Of a stretch of 64,000 bases of DNA, positions 1-12,930 are shown piece after piece. The notes under the pieces were generated by a model that searched no databases, was not told where the DNA came from, and worked only from the letters and a program-made list of their open reading frames with translations. The translations under genes and the position numbers were made by a program. Each line of letters begins with the position of its first letter. Positions within the stretch are counted from its first letter, which is position 1. Origin of the DNA: Myxocyprinus asiaticus (taxonomy: Eukaryota > Chordata > Actinopteri > Cypriniformes > Catostomidae); the NCBI RefSeq assembly GCF_019703515.2, contig NC_059347.1, positions 24,112,501 to 24,176,500 on the forward strand, written 5' to 3'.

Positions 1-1957
1 GCATAAGAGGTTAAGCTCAATGGCCTCAGGAAAACCAATGAAACCAAGAGAAAACCAATGAAAAAAAGACGAAAAATCCAACCAAAGGACAAGAAATGTG
101 CCTATGTTAAAACCTTATTGCCCTTTTCTGTTAAAAGATAGACAGGAAGGACTCACATCTCTAAAGCTCTTGCTTGCTCCATCATAGGCTTTTGCTAAAG
201 TGGGACTGACATCAACCTCTCTAAGACTTGGCCATCAAAAAAGCCCTAACAAGGTATTAACATGGTAATGCTTCCCTCATAGGAGGTGCAGCTGCAAAAG
301 GCATTTCCAGAACTAAGCCTCTATGACTTTTAGACCTTATGAGACCTGTCCACAGCTACTAAGGGCCCAAACCTCAACTTGTTTACGTAGTGTTTTCTAA
401 ATATTCCCATTTAAAGTACTCCTTAGTGTACAATGCCTCTCAGTCTATATTGGCCATATGAAACATAAATGTTCATAATGTGAAGTATATTAATAAAACT
501 TGCCTGAGGATCAAGACATGCACAAAGTGCATCTTTACTACATTACCACAAAGCTAAATAACAAATCATATCATACCTACAGGCACCAAAAGCATTCATA
601 GTCACTAGGGTTCATCTATGGCTACATCAATGAAAAAGAGGATACATCATCACAGTTTTGCACTGATAGTACAGTTTTCCAGAAATGTGATTTGTTAATA
701 TCTTGCTTAGACTTATACTATTGAGGATTATGGTGATACCAATACAGGGCTGGTCAACCCATTAGGTGACATAGGCAAGCACCTAGGCACCGAGCCAATA
801 AGTGTGTGTTCAATCTATGTCGAACAAAATGCGCCCTGTGTGTTCCAATGACATGTTGTATGCCCTCCCCCCCCCCACAGAACAAATAGACTGTGTACTA
901 AATGCCTTATTACCATACTACTCTTACTGTTTCTGTTATACCTGTGTTTGGCAAAAAACAGTGAGAGTAGTATTGATAGTATGCCATTGTGACACGGTCA
1001 TGGACTGACCAGCGCGGGGCTCGTGAATCGAAGTGATGCCCGATACGTGAATTAATCAGTCTTTTGAGTCGGTTCTTCTCAATGAATTTGTCTAATTTGC
1101 AGGCTGAATCGCATGAAGCTCTTTGTCACACAGTAAAACAGTAATGGGATGCTTTAGAAGACAGAGAGCAAAAACAATGCTGAATGAAGTGAATATTTAC
1201 TTACAATTCATTGAAACAAAACCTGCAGCTGCATTCAGTCGTTTGCCAGTGATGAAGATTATGTGCAAGTGCAGCCTGTGAATGATTGTCTACTGCAGGT
1301 AAAGATATTTTCTAAATAAAAGTGTATCACAACTCTTACATTACATGAAAGCGCTTAAAAGTACCAAAACCAAACCAATACCATGTTTTTTGGACATGTT
1401 CTTTGGAGTAGCCTTCCATATAAATACCATGATATAGGCCTATTGTATATAATAATGTGGATAGTTTGTTATATTGTGTGTAATGGCCGCAATGGCATGA
1501 CTCAACGCCATGCGGTACAGGCCTGTTCGTCTGTTAATCTGTACTATTATAACTTTTAATTGTGGAATGTTTCAAGATAATCTTATGTGTTTGGTATCTT
1601 TCTGTGGTTTTATTTAGTGTACAGTCAAGATGGTGAGGATTTCAACACTTTTGGATTGAAAATACTGTGTTGTGCAGGAGCTCATAATTTTGTGTGTTAT
1701 TTCGTTTTATTTCTTTCAAACGATGTATGTGGGTAGTATGCAAATGTACTTATATTGTTTTTTGTTTCAAACAGTGTTCCCACTGCCGTATAGTGCCATA
1801 TATTATTGTGATTCTTATTTTGAGTTATATTTTTTAGTTGGATTGAGAGTTGTTCAGTCTGAGAAGAACTGTGAAAAGAGATGTTTGTATTATCAGTTCT
1901 GTGATTACGGTGTCAGATCTGAATGCTGTCCATGCCAATTAAATTGGTTAACAATAC
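1..1957. other. Intergenic, no gene seen
   Basis: AT-rich DNA with short open frames only. A frame open at about 1672-1962 is low in complexity (Phe/Tyr/Cys rich), resembles no family I know, and runs up to the repeat that flanks the Gypsy element, so it may be untranslated retroelement DNA. Confidence 0.5.
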
Positions 1958-2044
1958 TATAGTTACTATTTTTTTTTTATCAGTAACTGAATAACAAACC
2001 CCCACATTGTGTTTCTGTTGATAAATCTAATTCATGGTCACACA
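1958..2044 (+). repeat. 5' terminal repeat remnant of Gypsy-1
   Basis: It shares TATAGTTACT, TATCAGTAACT and the block CCCCACATTGTGTTTCTGTT with the 3' end of the element. Only the last part of a once longer LTR seems to be left, or the LTR boundary is hidden by divergence. Confidence 0.6.
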
Positions 2045-2492
2045 TTTTCAACAGGAGTGAGGTGTTTATTCAATTCGACCAATTGGCAACGAGCAGAATA
2101 GCTAAGTTAGACAATACAGCAGTGGTGAACATTTATAGGGGCAGAAGACACCAAGAGATGCAGTTGTGGAGGCGGTGTTCGGCGCGGGATGGTCAGAGAG
2201 GTTTCCAGTGTACCGAAGCGACAGTAACTGCGTGGGGGAGGAACAGCCTACTCCTGTGGGAAGTGGATGCTGCAGCCAATGTGTTAGTTTCTGGGATTCT
2301 AGGGCTGTGCCCGGAGACATTGTGCCTGAGGTGCTGAAAGGACTGAGAGAACTGATTGAGTTTCACTCCAAGGACATTAACTCTGAAATGAATTGATTTA
2401 ACTTTGAGACATCCTTATCTGACCGACTTTTGTAAAATGTCTGACGCTGATGAAATGCCTGTAGGGGGGATCAAGCTTCCGTTGATGGGGCT

Positions 2493-3077
2493 GTGAGTAA
2501 TGTTGATGTCCTAGAGCAAATGAGAAGTCAAATTCGGGAGTTAAGTGACTGGAGAAATGATACCCTAGCAGATAGAGCTACTGGTGGGGGTAATCTGACC
2601 CTCTCTTATATTTATGTTCCTCAAGAGCGCCAGATTCAGCCATTTCGTGGAGAGTACAGCAAAGATGGGAGGTCTGTAGAGGAGTTTATCAAGGAGGTAG
2701 AAAGGGTTATAAGAGTTAGAGATCATACTCGGGAGGAACAGTTGGATTTTATTATCTCACATTTGCGAGGCCCTGCACTAGAAGAGGTGCATTTGTGTGT
2801 GGGAAATCAGTCCATGCAGGCAGGGGATCTTTTCATTTTCTTACATGAGGCATTTGGTGAACGGCGTAGTGTGACTCAATTGTTGCAAACCTTTCACAAT
2901 CGCAAACAACTGGAGTACAATCTTTGGAGTTACTCCCACACACTTTCTCGCATCATAAGCTCCACCGCAAAGCAATCCCTAGGAGGTTTGGCTAATGAGC
3001 AGGTGATATTGCGTGATCAGTTTGTGGAAGGTGTGAGAGACAATGTGTTATGGCAGGAACTGAGACAGATTTCTTGA
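2493..3077 (+). pseudogene. Gag of Gypsy-1, partial
   Basis: This is the capsid-like part of a Gypsy gag polyprotein. It contains a capsid entry motif (QIQPFRGEYSKDGRSVEEFI) and the helical Retrotrans_gag segment with RGPALEEV and a FGERRSVTQLLQTFHNRKQ stretch near residues 120-155. The frame begins at a GTG; the likely original ATG is upstream at 2437 in another frame, so there is a frameshift between. The frame ends prematurely at 3077, before any nucleocapsid zinc knuckle. Gag normally forms the intracellular particle in which the element is reverse transcribed. This copy is broken. Confidence 0.8.
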
Positions 3078-3104
3078 ACGAGCTGTGGGACAATCTCCTA
3101 TAGT

Positions 3105-3470
3105 GACCTTAAGATCAGAGGTTTGCCTGTGTCATACTTGTTAGACACCGGTAGTCAGGTTAGTACTATTACTGAAGATTTCTTCTGGAAGCATTTATAT
3201 GGGGATGAGAGTGATGTGTTGTCTATTTTGGGAGGTTGAAGATCACTGCAGCAAACGGTTTAGATATTTCCTATTTAGGTTACCTGGAATTAGACATGGA
3301 GGTAATGGGGATGACTCTACCTGGGTGTGGTTTCTTGATCATCAAAGCAACTCCAAACTCATCACCTGTGTCAGTGCTCATCGGCATGAATATTATCAGT
3401 AAGTGCCGACAGACAGTACACACTGAATTTGATACCACCTTAGGTGGTCAGCTTGATTCATACTAGAGGA
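3105..3470 (+). pseudogene. Retropepsin (aspartic protease) of Gypsy-1
   Basis: An active-site DTGSQVS motif lies at about 3145-3165, in the context SYLLDTGSQVSTITEDFF. After a frame change the C-terminal half follows at 3236-3410 (LKITAANGLDISYLGYLELD and a later VLIGMNII). The layout DTGS, then a flap-like strand, then a hydrophobic I-G-M-N stretch is that of a Gypsy retropepsin, which cleaves the polyprotein. The frameshift makes it inactive. Confidence 0.75.
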
Positions 3471-3653
3471 CAGCCTTCCAACACGTGCAGTCGGTTGAGT
3501 TAGCCGAACGTGTTTCCTTTGCTCAGGTCACAGGCAAGACTGCTGAGCATGTGCCTGCTTGGTCTTCGGCTACAGTCATGGTTAAGGGGATGGAAGTAGG
3601 AAAGAGGGAGGGTTCTGTTTGGTTATTAGAACCAGCGAAGTCTCCCAGGAGGT

Positions 3654-4868
3654 TTGGTTGTAGTGCCTACCCTAGTCACGTCTGAGCAACCTGTGTGTCT
3701 AGTTAGGGTGCTTAACCTGTCTCAGGAAGACCTTTGGCTTCAGCCTAGGATCCGCCTGGGAGTGTTGTCTGCAGTAGATGGCCCCAGTGTGGAAGTGTCC
3801 TGGGAGGTGAGATTCCTGAGGATTTCTGTGGACACAGAGCAAGTCACTATGTGTGTAAACCGAGTCTCTGAGTCTCAGGCCCAGTCCTTCTTGGATCAGG
3901 TCAACATAGGAGGCATGCCTGAAGAGCAGATTCAGTTTAAAGCAGTGCTGAATAAGTATTCAAGCATGTTTGCCATGGAGGACGAGGACTTGGGTTATAC
4001 TGATAAGGTCCAGCATGAGATATATTTGACCGATGACATACCTGTGAATCAGCTGCACAGGCGAATTCCGCCTAACCAGTATCAAGAGGTTAGAGAGCAC
4101 ATTGTTAAGTTGTTGAAAAAGGGTGATATACAGGAAAATGTCAGCGCTTTTGCCTCGCCTGTGGTGCTAGTGCACAAAACTGATGGTGCTCTAAGGTTGT
4201 GTGTGGATTACAGAAAGCTCAACGGCAAAACGAGACGTGACGCATTTCTGTAACCCAGAATTGATAAGAGCTTTAATGCTCTTAGGGGAGCTAAGTTCTT
4301 TTCCACTGTTGATTTGGCATCCTGGCACCATCAGATTGCGGTAAGCAAGCAGGAACTTTTACTACACCTTTTGGCCTATTTGGGTATCGGAGAATGCCGT
4401 TTGGGGTATGTAACGGACCGTCCAGCAGCTCATGCAGGCCACCATGAGTGATCAGATCTTTCAAGTGTTGATAGTGTACTTAGATGACATTCTGCTGTTT
4501 TCACGGACATTTGAGGAACAATTGGAAAGATTAGAGTTGGTGCTGAGACCGGTTTAAAGGTAAAGCTGGGGAAATGTCATTTCCTCCAAGATTTGGTGAA
4601 ATTCCTTGGTCATCAGGTTTCAGCAGAGGGGATCACCCCTGATCCGAGCAAGGTCGCTGCTGTCAGCGAGTGGAAGACTCTTGAAACCGTCAGAGAGTTG
4701 AAATCATTTTTAGGGTTTTGCAGCTATTATTGGAAGTTAATCAAGGGCTTCTTGAAGATAGCTGGGCCCTTGCATGACCTTGTGAATGCTTGGGAAAGTG
4801 TACTAAGGGTAGCCATCACTTTAGCACATGGTGGTCTGAGGAATGTCACAGCTCATTCAACCAGCTGA
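3654..4868 (+). pseudogene. Reverse transcriptase of Gypsy-1, frameshifted
   Basis: The N-terminal fingers are open at 3654-4253 and end with CVDYRKLNGKTRRDAF, a hallmark of Gypsy RT. The palm follows in broken frames; the catalytic VYLDDILLFS motif is still recognisable at about 4475-4505. The thumb and connection are open at 4593-4868 (FLGHQVSAEGITPDPSKV, then SFLGFCSYYWKLIKGF). The region around 4250-4590 has at least two frame changes, so no active enzyme could be made. Confidence 0.85.
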
Positions 4869-4928
4869 AGGAAAAACTTACGACAGCACTAGTACTGGGT
4901 TTCGCTGACTTGTCCTTTCATCCTTGAG

Positions 4929-5528
4929 ATGGATGCGAGTCAGCATGGCTTAGGGGCTATCTTGTATCAACAGCAAGGTAATGAGAAAAGGGTCATCGCT
5001 TATGCAAGTATGAGGTTGCGAAATGCAGAGAATAACGACCGTAACTACAGTAGCATGAAATTGGAGCTTCTGGCCCTTAAGTGGGCCGTAGTGGAGAAAT
5101 TTCGTGGCTACTTACTTGGGTCCAGGTTTGAGGTGATTACCAATAATAATCCTCTCTGTCACTTGCAAACCACCAAGCTAGGAGCCATTGAACAGAGATG
5201 GGTGGCGCAGCTGTCTGTCTATAATTTCGATGTGAAGTACAGACCAGGGCGGAGTAATGCTGCTGCCGATGCTCTGTCTAAGCAGGAGTTTGCTTGGGAG
5301 CTTGAGCCTGATCCCGATGCTGACTGGGTCGAATGTGTAACAATTTGTAGTGTGTTTAGCAGAGGTACAGCTCTGGAACTAGAACTTGCTTTGAAGGGTC
5401 TTGAGTGCTGTACGTTAAGGCAGATATGTGCATTGGAGGCCGGTGAGGAAGCTATGGCTAACTCTCAAGGTAACGTTCATATGCCTCCCGGCTATACCAA
5501 AGAACAGCTGGCTGAGTTTCAGAAATAA
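4929..5528 (+). pseudogene. RNase H and connection domain of Gypsy-1
   Basis: It starts with MDASQHGLGAILYQ, the first catalytic Asp of Gypsy RNase H. It continues through YSSMKLELLALKWAV (the conserved Glu) and ITNNNPLCHL, where the usual TDN/TDH Asp is replaced by Asn, and ends with KYRPGRSNAAADALSK. The degraded middle Asp suggests loss of activity even where the frame is open. RNase H normally removes the RNA strand during reverse transcription. Confidence 0.85.
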
Positions 5529-5738
5529 TACCCTACTATCGGAGAATTCAGCAGGTTTTGGGGAAAAAAAGGAAGACCAGGGCATCTGGAAAGGAAGTCC
5601 TTTGTGGGGCCAGTGAAGCGGCTTCTGAAACAGTGGAGTCTCGTAAGAGAAAGGAATGGGTTGTTGTATCGAATTGTAGAAGACCTGTCCGATGGGTGCT
5701 GCTGGCAGTTGTTGCTACCAGAGTGCTTGAAATAACAA

Positions 5739-6412
5739 GTGCAGAGTAGTGTGCACGATAGTATGGGGCATCAGGAGATTGAGCGCACAGTGAGTCTGTT
5801 AAAGCGCAGGTGTTTTGGGGTTGGAATGCATGAAGATGTGGAGAAATGGGTAAAGAAATGCCAGCGTTGCATTCTTACCAAAATGCCTCAACCCAAAGTA
5901 CGCGCCCCTGTAAAGCATTTCTGGCTTCCAGGCCCCTAGAGGTGATTGCGGTGGACTTTATATTCCTGGAGCCTGCTTCTGACGGCCGTGAGAATGTTCT
6001 CGTTGTTACCGACATGTTTACAAATTTCACGCAAGCATACACCACGAAAGATCAGAAGGCAGACACCACAGCCAAAATCTTGCTAAAAGAGTGGTTTATG
6101 AAGTACGGAGACTGCACTCAGATCAATGCAGAAATTGTATTACATACGTTGTCCCCTGAGAAGAAGATCCGTTGGCCTGAATATTTGCCTGAATTATTCC
6201 ATGCGTATAATGTGACTCCGCATGCCATTACAGGGTATTCCCCTTTTTATTTACTTTTTGGAGTTCAGCCATATCTGCCCATTGATGCATTGTTGGTAGG
6301 GAGGAGGTTTTATAGGGGAATCAGGACTGGTTGTCTGTTCATCAGGAGAGACTTAAGAATGCACATGAGAAGGCTAGGGAGTACTCAGAGCAAAAAGCTT
6401 GGGAGAGGGTGA
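5739..6412 (+). pseudogene. Integrase of Gypsy-1, internally deleted
   Basis: The HHCC zinc-binding domain is visible (MGHQEIERT, then VKKCQRCILTK). The first catalytic Asp follows in the segment EVIAVDFIFLEP at about 5938-5975. After KYGDCTQ the sequence jumps to SPEKKIRWPEYLPELFHAYN, so the stretch that carries the second Asp and the Glu of the DDE triad is missing (roughly 55 residues by family comparison). The C-terminal GYSPFYLLFGVQP motif is kept. A frame change separates the zinc domain (5739-5939) from the core (5846-6412). Confidence 0.85.
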
Positions 6413-6549
6413 CTTGACAGAACGAAAATACCTTTTGTCCCCAGGTCAGTACTGGGGAGTTAGTGTACTTCTCAATGCTCAGCGAGAAGTATAGTTTTTA
6501 AAATGTTTAGTATAGTTACTTAAGATTTTATCAGTAACTAAATAAACAC

Positions 6550-7079
6550 AAGTACAGTACTGTGCAAAAGTTTTAGGCACTTGTGAAAAATGTTGCATAG
6601 TGAGGATATCTTCTAAAATAATGCCATAAATAGTTTTCATTTATCAATTAACATCATACAAAGTCCAGTAAACATAAAAAAGCTAAATCAATATTTGGTG
6701 TGGCCACCTTTGCCTTTAAAACAGCCCCAATTCTCCTAGGTACACCTGGACACAGTTTTTCTTGGTTGTTGGCAGATAGGATGTTCCATGCTTCTTGGAG
6801 AATTCACCACAGTTCTTTCTATTTCTCAATTGCTTCTGTGTCTTCATGTAATCCCAGACTGACTCGATGTTCAGTGGGGGGCTCTATGGGGACAGTGCCA
6901 TCTCTTGCAGAGTGCCCTGTTCTTCTATTCTAATCTTTTCTATTTGCAAAAGTAATGTTTTGGAGTCTAAAATGTATTTTTCCTATTGACACACTAAAGC
7001 TGAAGATATAAATAACCATCTTAAGACAAATGTTTTTGTGAAACATCTTATGTGCCTAAAACTTTTGCACAGTACTGTA
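6550..7079 (+). mobile_element. TIR element inserted in the Gypsy-1 3' repeat
   Basis: The ends are inverted copies: CAGTACTGTGCAAAAGTTTT near 6554 and its reverse complement ending near 7077, each flanked by TA. Interior sequence near 6690-6800 recalls transposon-derived non-coding DNA of fish Tc1-like elements. No transposase frame is present, so it is non-autonomous. The flank AAATAA also occurs on both sides, so the exact target duplication is unsure. Confidence 0.75.
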
Positions 7080-7133
7080 AATAACAACCCCCCACATTGT
7101 GTTTCTGTTGATAAATCTAATTCACGGTCACAA
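7079..7133 (+). repeat. 3' terminal repeat remnant of Gypsy-1
   Basis: This is a near-identical copy of 1990-2044; differences include one CATGGTCACA/CACGGTCACA change and a C-run length change. Its left part lies at 6511-6545, before the inserted element. Confidence 0.6.
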
Positions 7134-9514
7134 TAAAAATACCAAGGTTTTACCATATTGTACCATCACTGTACCATGATACTGCCACAGCAGTCTTTTG
7201 AGAAAGGAGGATGGCAATATTGTCAACACATAAGTTGCAGGAAAAAAAAGTATATGTATCTGAAATTGATTTATTTCTGCATACATAGGGTCATACAAAA
7301 TTTTATTTCATCTTCAACTTAGCTACAACAATATACAAACACAGTCTACATAAACAAAAAACACACAATAAATTATATGTTTAAGAAGTTATATCTTTTT
7401 TGAACAACCATGTAAACATTCACAGTACAGGGTGGAAAAAGCAATCCCAAGGCTACAATGACTTCTCCAAAGTTAAAGGTTATTGCCATACCAAAAAAAG
7501 GATCAACCTGTTATTAAATCCAAGGGTTCAAATTTTTGTGCAATGTTTTTTTAAAAGCAGACTGCTTAACACAGACTGTTTGTCTATTGTTAAACAAATT
7601 TTATGACCACTTTTGCAAAAATTCAGGCAAATTCACAAACTTTTCTGCAATTGTATATCCTCCCTTTAGTAACACCTTGTCTACATCAAGAATCAGTAAT
7701 GTGTGGTGTGGATAGGTTGCAGTATAGACAACTTTGTTGTCATAGGAGCATTCTAGTTTTGTTGTATCGCTCGCTTGCAGTGTAGACACAGTGTAAGAGT
7801 TTAGGAGGAGTGTATAGCTATTTCGAGTGTGTGTGTTGGAGTGTGTGGGTGGGATTGTTTGTGCTGATTGTGTTGAGTGTGCACGATGCTCATGAGGAGT
7901 CTCATCTGTTATGGCATGTCTGCATGGCTTGTGCCACTGAGGGCGGATGACAGAGTACCACAGCAGCAGACAATGATGGATGCACCGCATTCAGTAGGCA
8001 ACTCGGGCAACTGGACACATTAACAAGAGGCACCTGCTTTTCTCTCCGTACAAATCAATTAAAAGATAACAGCAATGGCAGATCCCACTCTACTAGTAAA
8101 TGATAACTCTGTCTGCACTGTGAGGAGAGGGATTCCTGTTGTAGACCCAGGCCTAAATTATGGCATTGCTGGTCAAACAGTGCCATCTAGTGTTTAAAGT
8201 GATAAATGCACCTTTCTTGAAAGACTGATGAAGAATGTTATTGTGGAGTAATTCAATTTAAGAAATAGAAAATAAGTGATAGACTAATATATCTGATTAC
8301 TCAGATGATATTTGGCCATTCTGAGATTTTTGGCATTGGCCGATAACTGTGCAGTTTAACAGAAGTCATTTTAAAACAGACATGCCAATGTATAATATAA
8401 ATATACAATTTGTTTTCAAATGTTTTTGGTGAATTTAGAGCAAATATTATGTTTAAAATATCAATTTAATTTCAGCATATAGTGTTCATCTTATTTATCT
8501 GTACAATTACATCATATCTGCATTATCACCCTGCTCTTTATTCATCTGTATCAGCATCTGCCATGGAAAACCCATGTTGGTCAAACACTATATGAAATAC
8601 CTAGAAAGATTGGTCTGCCAGACAGACGTAGATAATTTTACCATATTCTATATAGAGTGCAAGTTCAATCAGTCATAAATGCATAAATATAACATTTCAT
8701 TGCGTTGTCTTTTCTACTTGCATTGTGGCAGTGTGATTGTGGTCAGTTTAAAGTTTTAATAAAAACAGGAATAAGTCAATTGAACTTGCTGATCATACAG
8801 ATTCAGCTAAACAAGTGCATACTTGTATGTATGATGCCTATGAAAGGGTTTGAGTGGGTAAACAATATGTGTCAAGCAAGACTCAACCTGCCTCAAGAGA
8901 CAAGTGTGAGACTGATGTGACAAAAAGCCCTCAGGCACATTTTAATGATGGATTGAGAATCATTATCTGCCGGATGGTAATGTGAGTGGCATTTTTGTGG
9001 ACATGTGGTCTGCGGTTGATGATTGGGTTGATTTTTTTCCACTATGAATCTAAAAAACTAGGCTAATGGGTTTCTGGAAGTGTACTCAATCCTCTGTGCT
9101 CCTCCTGTTAATATGGTGATCTGCTTGCTAGACAATCAGACAGTTGTTGCTTGCACTAAATAAAATGTATGAATCAAAATTAAAGAATAATCAGAAAAGC
9201 TGTGTTAATATAAAAGTTGTATGGTGGTTTAATCTGTAAATTAACAATTACTACAAGTGAAACTAGTCCATTAATTGCAGAAGATGAATAAATACATTAA
9301 GCATGGGAATATATAGAATAGTATAAGAATATATGTAAGAACAGTAAAAAAATAAATAAAATAAAAAATAAAAAAAATCATGCACACTGCCAGCTTGTAA
9401 GAAATCCAATATTTATTAAGAAGGCCTGACGAAGTTGCCATTGCCATGTTGCCATTAACAATGATGACTTTCATTTGTTTTCCAGCAAGAGTTTTTTTCT
9501 TTATATTTATTTAT

Positions 9515-9516
<2 letters not shown>

Positions 9517-9586
<70 letters not shown>
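9517..9586. repeat. (TA)n microsatellite
   Basis: About 35 uninterrupted TA dinucleotides. Purely alternating sequence of this length is often length-polymorphic and can extrude cruciforms. Confidence 0.97.
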
Positions 9587-9591
<5 letters not shown>

Positions 9592-10824
9592 CAATATTTT
9601 ATTTTTTATTAATATTGTGTTAAATTGGCTACATCATTGGCTAAATATATATAAATAAATATATTTATACTTACATATTAGGATTAATCACATTAACAAT
9701 AATTACTACTCTCGAACCACTAAAATTACATTCGTAGTGACAAAAAATATATTTGCAAGTAAAATGTAACAATGTAAACAGATGTAAAAGACACAAACTC
9801 AACATGCTATCTGTGCTGTCTAATTTGCAGTTTCACTATACATTTTTGACATTAAACAAGCAATATTCAGCTTCATGAACTATGGTATTTCAGGATTTTT
9901 GGGTGCTCTTTGCAGACTTTATAAAGAGGGAAAGCTGTATCTTATAGTCCACTGCTGCTTTGCCAACCTTGTAGATCATCAGTAAATCATTGTTTATTTT
10001 TGTCGTGATAAACAAAGTATAAAGACATTGTATTCCATATTAACATATTACAGCAAAGCTACTAAATCTTCAAACTGTGCAGAGCATAAACATTTAAGAG
10101 ACGCTGGGCAAGAGCATGGTACATACCTTTACAACTAGCAGTTTGTCAAGGCGCTTAAGTGTCCCCTTAACAGCATTTACGGTCGTTTGAAAAGTGACAA
10201 TGCACAAAACAATGGCCACTTTTCACTCGCTGCTCCTTTGCAGCTGACAAAAACCCTGTCCTAAATCTAGCTTCATATCCAGGCAGATGGATTGTGTTGT
10301 CAGATATCACACACAGCTTTTCACCATCATTGTCTTGACAGAAATATGATGCGGAAACTGCAGTGTCACATCACTTAGTGTGGTTTAGCCCGAGTTACTT
10401 GGCATCATTTTAATCAATCAAATTTGTCACTTTTTTACTGTAATGATCTTTTGGTAGCAGCCCAGCATTAAGAGGATGTCGAGAGACTTATCTATAGCTT
10501 GATTTATGGCAGTCTCCACAGATTTTTGGGGGCTCAGTCTTCCAGCAGAACAGCATTTCTATCAAATGGACCAGTACGTTATTTTGTAATTCCTTTCGGC
10601 CAAATGGGAATGCCAGTTCTCACCTTCAATACAGACTTACTTCTGTAATGAAAAACTAAAAGCCTGTGACACATTCACACACAGATATCAAAACGGCATT
10701 GTTTGTGACAAAAGCCTATTAAAAGATGTAGAAATTCATGACAACCACAAGTTATGAGTGAGGCTCTGTATAGTTTTGGGTGAATTCCTCCTGGTAAATA
10801 AATGTCACAATATGTGCATTTTTT

Positions 10825-10842
10825 TATTATTATTATTATTAT
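10825..10842. repeat. (ATT)n microsatellite
   Basis: A short run of about six ATT triplets following a T tract. Confidence 0.9.
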
Positions 10843-12309
10843 GAAGCTTCATTACAATATTCTTTTGCCTTCTACGTCAAGTATAAATGTTGATTAGTTT
10901 ATCCACCAGCTAGGCTTTAAATGAGATAATATTACCTAGATCACATTCATTGAAAAGCCAATACATAACTAACATTCCCACACAGCTCTTAATGAACTTT
11001 GCTTCTGATGTCAAATTCATCATTATTTTTTAAGCACCATGTTTATTTCTAATTTGACCTTTATACATATTAGACTTTGACCCTGGGAAACCAACTCAAT
11101 TCTCTCAATCATGGCTAGACAAAGTTATTATGCTTTATTCGCAGGGCGAGGAATATTGGAATTTTCTAAAAGAGCAAACCCATAGGTAACCTATTACAAA
11201 ACTATACACAATCAATAGCTAATTTATCTGCATTGATTACTGCTTGAGTGTTTAACATGCACCCTCTGGCCAGTCTCAGTGCAAGTGTGTGTGAGTCTGT
11301 TCCCCATTGGCTGTGTATTACACTCATTGATTCCATGAAGAGGACCAAAAATGCCAAACTGTTCATTAATTTTAATAATGACTGCTCAAGACCTGAGCTG
11401 TCTCTCTTTGCTCTTGGCAAGGATGCAATTCATGTAGAAGAACAAACACTATAAACAACGGTTTCCTTGAATCCAGGGTTCAGATTATGACCTAAACATA
11501 ACTTACAGATGTGATCCAAATTTGTCAATATTATTATATTAATATCATTAATATGACACAGTATACATTACAGTGTATACAGTATACATATTATACATGT
11601 TATTTCTTACTCAAGGTGGTGCTGATGTTTCAGCGATTGATTTACATTTGACATTGCAAGCTAACATAGAAACAACATTGAAGTAAACAATAGCAAGTGT
11701 AATACCAACACAATCTCACAGCAAAATCGTAAGGATTTGTGCAATTTTTCTAAATTTGGCTGGTTGTGTAACACATAAAGAAAATGATATGACTATTGTC
11801 ATTTGGGAGTACTACTGAAATAGTGTAAGTTGTGCATCTATTTAGACTCAATAAGTGCCTGAGAAAATATATATGTGTAACATATGTGTAATGTATGTGT
11901 AACTTATGTTTATCTTATGTGTAGATTATGTGTTATGTGCTTAATATGTGTGTAGTGAAGCTGCAGGGCTAAACATGCGATGCTGCTGTTTTGTTTAACA
12001 TAGTTTTGTTTTGTTTGTTTATGCCCCTTTTGGTTTTTGGTATTTTTCCATTCAAATCTCTGAAAGTGCTGTTTTGGGACTCACAGAGATAGGTGTGATC
12101 CTTGTCTCAGTATTTGTATATTTTGAGCCAACAAATCGTCATAAGAGTTTGGAAACAGTGTTTTGTTCTGTTTGAAAGTATTTTATTTTGTTATTGTTTG
12201 TGTGAAGTTGATCTTAGCAGGATGATTTGTCATCAGCTCTCTCCCTCTCCCCTGCTCCTCACACTAATATATATTTTCTTTTGTGTGGGTTAAAACCCTT
12301 GTTTGAGTT

Positions 12310-12630
12310 TGTTAGCTCTGTGTCCTGTTAATGGTGGCCAGAGTTTTTGTCTTTTGGTTTTGTTGGTTTATTATGACTATTTAATTTGTAATTTGTTCTC
12401 TATTTCTCAGGAGCTGAGGGCCCAGTTTAGGGGCTAGCAGTTCCCAGCTAAATGGTGTCACGTGCTGAGTGCTGTGTATTCACAACTGATTCAAATGTGT
12501 GCTGTGTGTGTGTGAGTGTACACCTGTGGGTAAAGTGTATTTTATAGGGGGGAATCGCTGCACTCGGCTAGCATACCTGCTCCTGGTAAGCCTCAGCTCT
12601 CTGTGTTTAGCAAGTGTACGCTTTTCTGTT

Positions 12631-12686
<56 letters not shown>

Positions 12687-12905
12687 GCCACACAGTTACT
12701 GCCGGTGCTCATTGTCATTTTTAAATCATTTTAAATGACTGAATGAGTGTCCAGTGTCCATCAGACTTAAAATAAAGAAATATTTTTGTACATTGGCATC
12801 TATGTCTCTTGCCCATTTGTTTTGAAACAACGAACCTGTGTGCCCTTTCTACTGTATTAGTGATTGGGTTAGTATATCCCTTGGTGAAATTCCCAGGGTG
12901 GCATA
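12310..12905 (+). mobile_element. Possible solo or truncated LTR
   Basis: The block has GC-richer islands (GGAGCTGAGGGCCCAGTTTA near 12410), a long GT run, an AATAAA near 12769, and ends with GAAATTCCCAGGGTGGCATA near 12885-12905. This recalls the R-U5 end and leader of fish Gypsy elements. No matching partner LTR or coding part of the same element is in the window, so the call is tentative. Confidence 0.3.
12635..12684. repeat. (GT)25 microsatellite
   Basis: Uninterrupted TG/GT dinucleotides inside the LTR-like block. Confidence 0.97.
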
Positions 12906-12930
12906 GTCAAACAATTTTTCTAACTAAATC

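Larger units (their letters stand above)
1958..7133 (+). mobile_element. Decayed Ty3/Gypsy LTR retrotransposon (Gypsy-1)
   Basis: The domain order gag, aspartic protease, reverse transcriptase, RNase H, integrase is that of a Ty3/Gypsy element. A segment of about 85 bp at 1958-2044 is repeated at the other end (6511-6545 plus 7079-7133), which fits the remains of LTRs. The 3' copy is split by a TIR element at about 6550-7078. Full LTRs cannot be delimited: homology stops after the GGTCACA at both ends. Several frameshifts and stops, and an integrase deletion, make it non-functional. The order of domains is seen directly; the LTR status of the short repeats is inferred. Confidence 0.9.
7134..12309. 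other. Intergenic, no gene seen
   Basis: AT-rich DNA with microsatellites but no recognisable exon. A minus-strand frame at 7601-7990 (129 residues) ends in a non-repetitive tail that matches no family I know. A degenerate TATGTGTAA-type repeat lies at 11865-11955. Confidence 0.5.

Noticed and set aside
2102..2320. Minus-strand frame over the Gypsy-1 leader
   Set aside because: Antisense to retroelement leader sequence, with no recognisable domain.
7601..7990. 129-residue frame on the minus strand with a non-repetitive tail (LLILDVDKVLLKGGYTIAEK)
   Set aside because: No family resemblance that I can name, no splice or promoter context, and AT-rich surroundings. Could be a transposon exon, but support is too thin.
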